DNA of 5,659 nucleotides, from positions 3,390-9,048 of the forward strand of contig PMKB01000090.1 of the NCBI GenBank assembly GCA_003157595.1. Direction: 5' to 3'. Position 1 is the first letter of the stretch, and each line of letters opens with the position of its first letter. The notes beneath the pieces are model-generated. The model was not told the DNA's origin. It did no database searches and worked only from the letters and a program-made list of their open reading frames with translations. The translations under genes were made by a program, and so were the position numbers. The stretch comes from Solirubrobacterales bacterium (GTDB lineage: Bacteria > Actinomycetota > Thermoleophilia > Solirubrobacterales > Solirubrobacteraceae). Below are positions 5,170-5,659 of the stretch, one piece after another.

Positions 5170-5659
5170 CAGACATCGCAACAGCACCACACGACAAGAC
5201 CGAAAGCGCCACGTTGACACGAATTGCTGATGACATCACGCAGTTGGTTGGTAACACGCCGTTGGTGCGGCTCAACCGGGTTACGGAGGGGGCTGTGGCG
5301 CAGGTCGTCGCCAAGCTGGAGTCCTTCAACCCGGCGCACAGCGTCAAGGACCGCATCGGCGTGGCGATGATCGACGCGGCGGAGCGTGACGGGCTGATCG
5401 GATCGGACACGATCATCCTCGAGCCGACGAGCGGCAACACCGGGATTGCACTGGCCCTGGTGTGCGCGGCCCGCGGCTACCGCTGCACGTTCACGATGCC
5501 CGAGACGATGAGCCACGAGCGGCGGATGCTCCTGCGCGCGTACGGAGCCGAGCTGGTGCTCACCCCCGGTCCCCAGGGGATGCCGGGCGCGATCGCCAAG
5601 GCGGAGGAGCTCGCCGCCAGCAACCCGAACTACTTCATCCCGCAGCAGTTCGAGAACCC
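5166..5659 (+). CDS. cysK: Cysteine synthase (O-acetylserine sulfhydrylase), 5' part only
   Basis: About 164 codons are present before the right edge cuts the gene. This PLP enzyme makes cysteine from O-acetylserine and sulfide. The family marks are clear: [13 protein letters not shown] near residues 27-39, [13 protein letters not shown] with the PLP Lys at 61, and the substrate-binding [11 protein letters not shown] segment. [15 protein letters not shown] text follows (here [14 protein letters not shown]), as in CysK/CysM proteins. ATG 5166 overlaps the Fe-S protein stop (ATGA), giving an N-terminus some 18-20 residues longer than a typical CysK; TTG 5214 is a shorter alternative with a weaker ribosome site. 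Its place at the end of the operon suggests it supplies cysteine to the NifS-like enzyme three kilobases of transcript upstream. CysK versus CysM or a cystathionine beta-synthase-like form cannot be separated without the C-terminus. Confidence 0.92.
   Translation, partial: MTDIATAPHDKTESATLTRIADDITQLVGNTPLVRLNRVTEGAVAQVVAKLESFNPAHSVKDRIGVAMIDAAERDGLIGSDTIILEPTSGNTGIALALVCAARGYRCTFTMPETMSHERRMLLRAYGAELVLTPGPQGMPGAIAKAEELAASNPNYFIPQQFEN

Noticed and set aside
4582..5220. Minus-strand frame of 212 codons opposite the Fe-S protein gene
   Set aside because: No domain or start signal; explained as a shadow of the Fe-S protein gene.
1630..5659. Operon as a standard SUF system
   Set aside because: No SufB, SufD or SufU/E is present, the desulfurase has the group I active-site loop, and a HypB-like GTPase is not part of SUF.

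Overview
The window is high-GC DNA (roughly two-thirds G+C) with GTG starts and GC-rich third codon positions. This suggests a high-GC Gram-positive bacterium such as an actinobacterium. The cofactor-type genes and the DNA style would fit a deep actinobacterial lineage (Thermoleophilia or Coriobacteriia type), but the sequence alone does not settle the lineage.

Layout. (1) Bases 1-947, minus strand: the first 315 codons of a secreted protein with a signal peptide, an Ig-like domain and a PI-PLC X-like phosphodiesterase domain. It runs off the left edge. (2) Bases 948-1629 contain no intact gene but show traces of a site-specific integration event. These are a perfect 10-bp-stem hairpin, a 33-codon relic that resembles the C-terminal tail of a tyrosine integrase, an exact 11-bp direct repeat inside that relic, and the 3' half of a tRNA-His gene (anticodon GTG, minus strand) without a recognisable 5' half. 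(3) Bases 1630-5659, plus strand: five tightly packed genes, almost certainly one operon. In order they encode a soluble ABC-type ATPase, a Cys-rich HypB/CobW/UreG-like P-loop GTPase, a NifS/IscS-type cysteine desulfurase, a multi-cysteine Fe-S protein, and a CysK-type cysteine synthase cut by the right edge.

How the genes may work together. CysK makes cysteine. The NifS-like enzyme takes sulfur from it as a persulfide. The Fe-S protein has 12 cysteines, including one typical 4Fe-4S motif, so it is a plausible carrier, scaffold or electron donor. The GTPase and the ABC ATPase are nucleotide-driven factors of the kind used for metal insertion or cluster assembly. The set looks like a dedicated metal-sulfur cofactor assembly or maturation cassette. 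It is not the standard SUF, ISC or NIF set: SufB/SufD, IscU/NifU, A-type carriers and transport permeases are absent from what is visible. The target enzyme is not in the window. This operon is the best candidate for an undescribed system here, and the adjoining tRNA/integrase relic raises the possibility that it arrived on, or sits next to, a mobile element.
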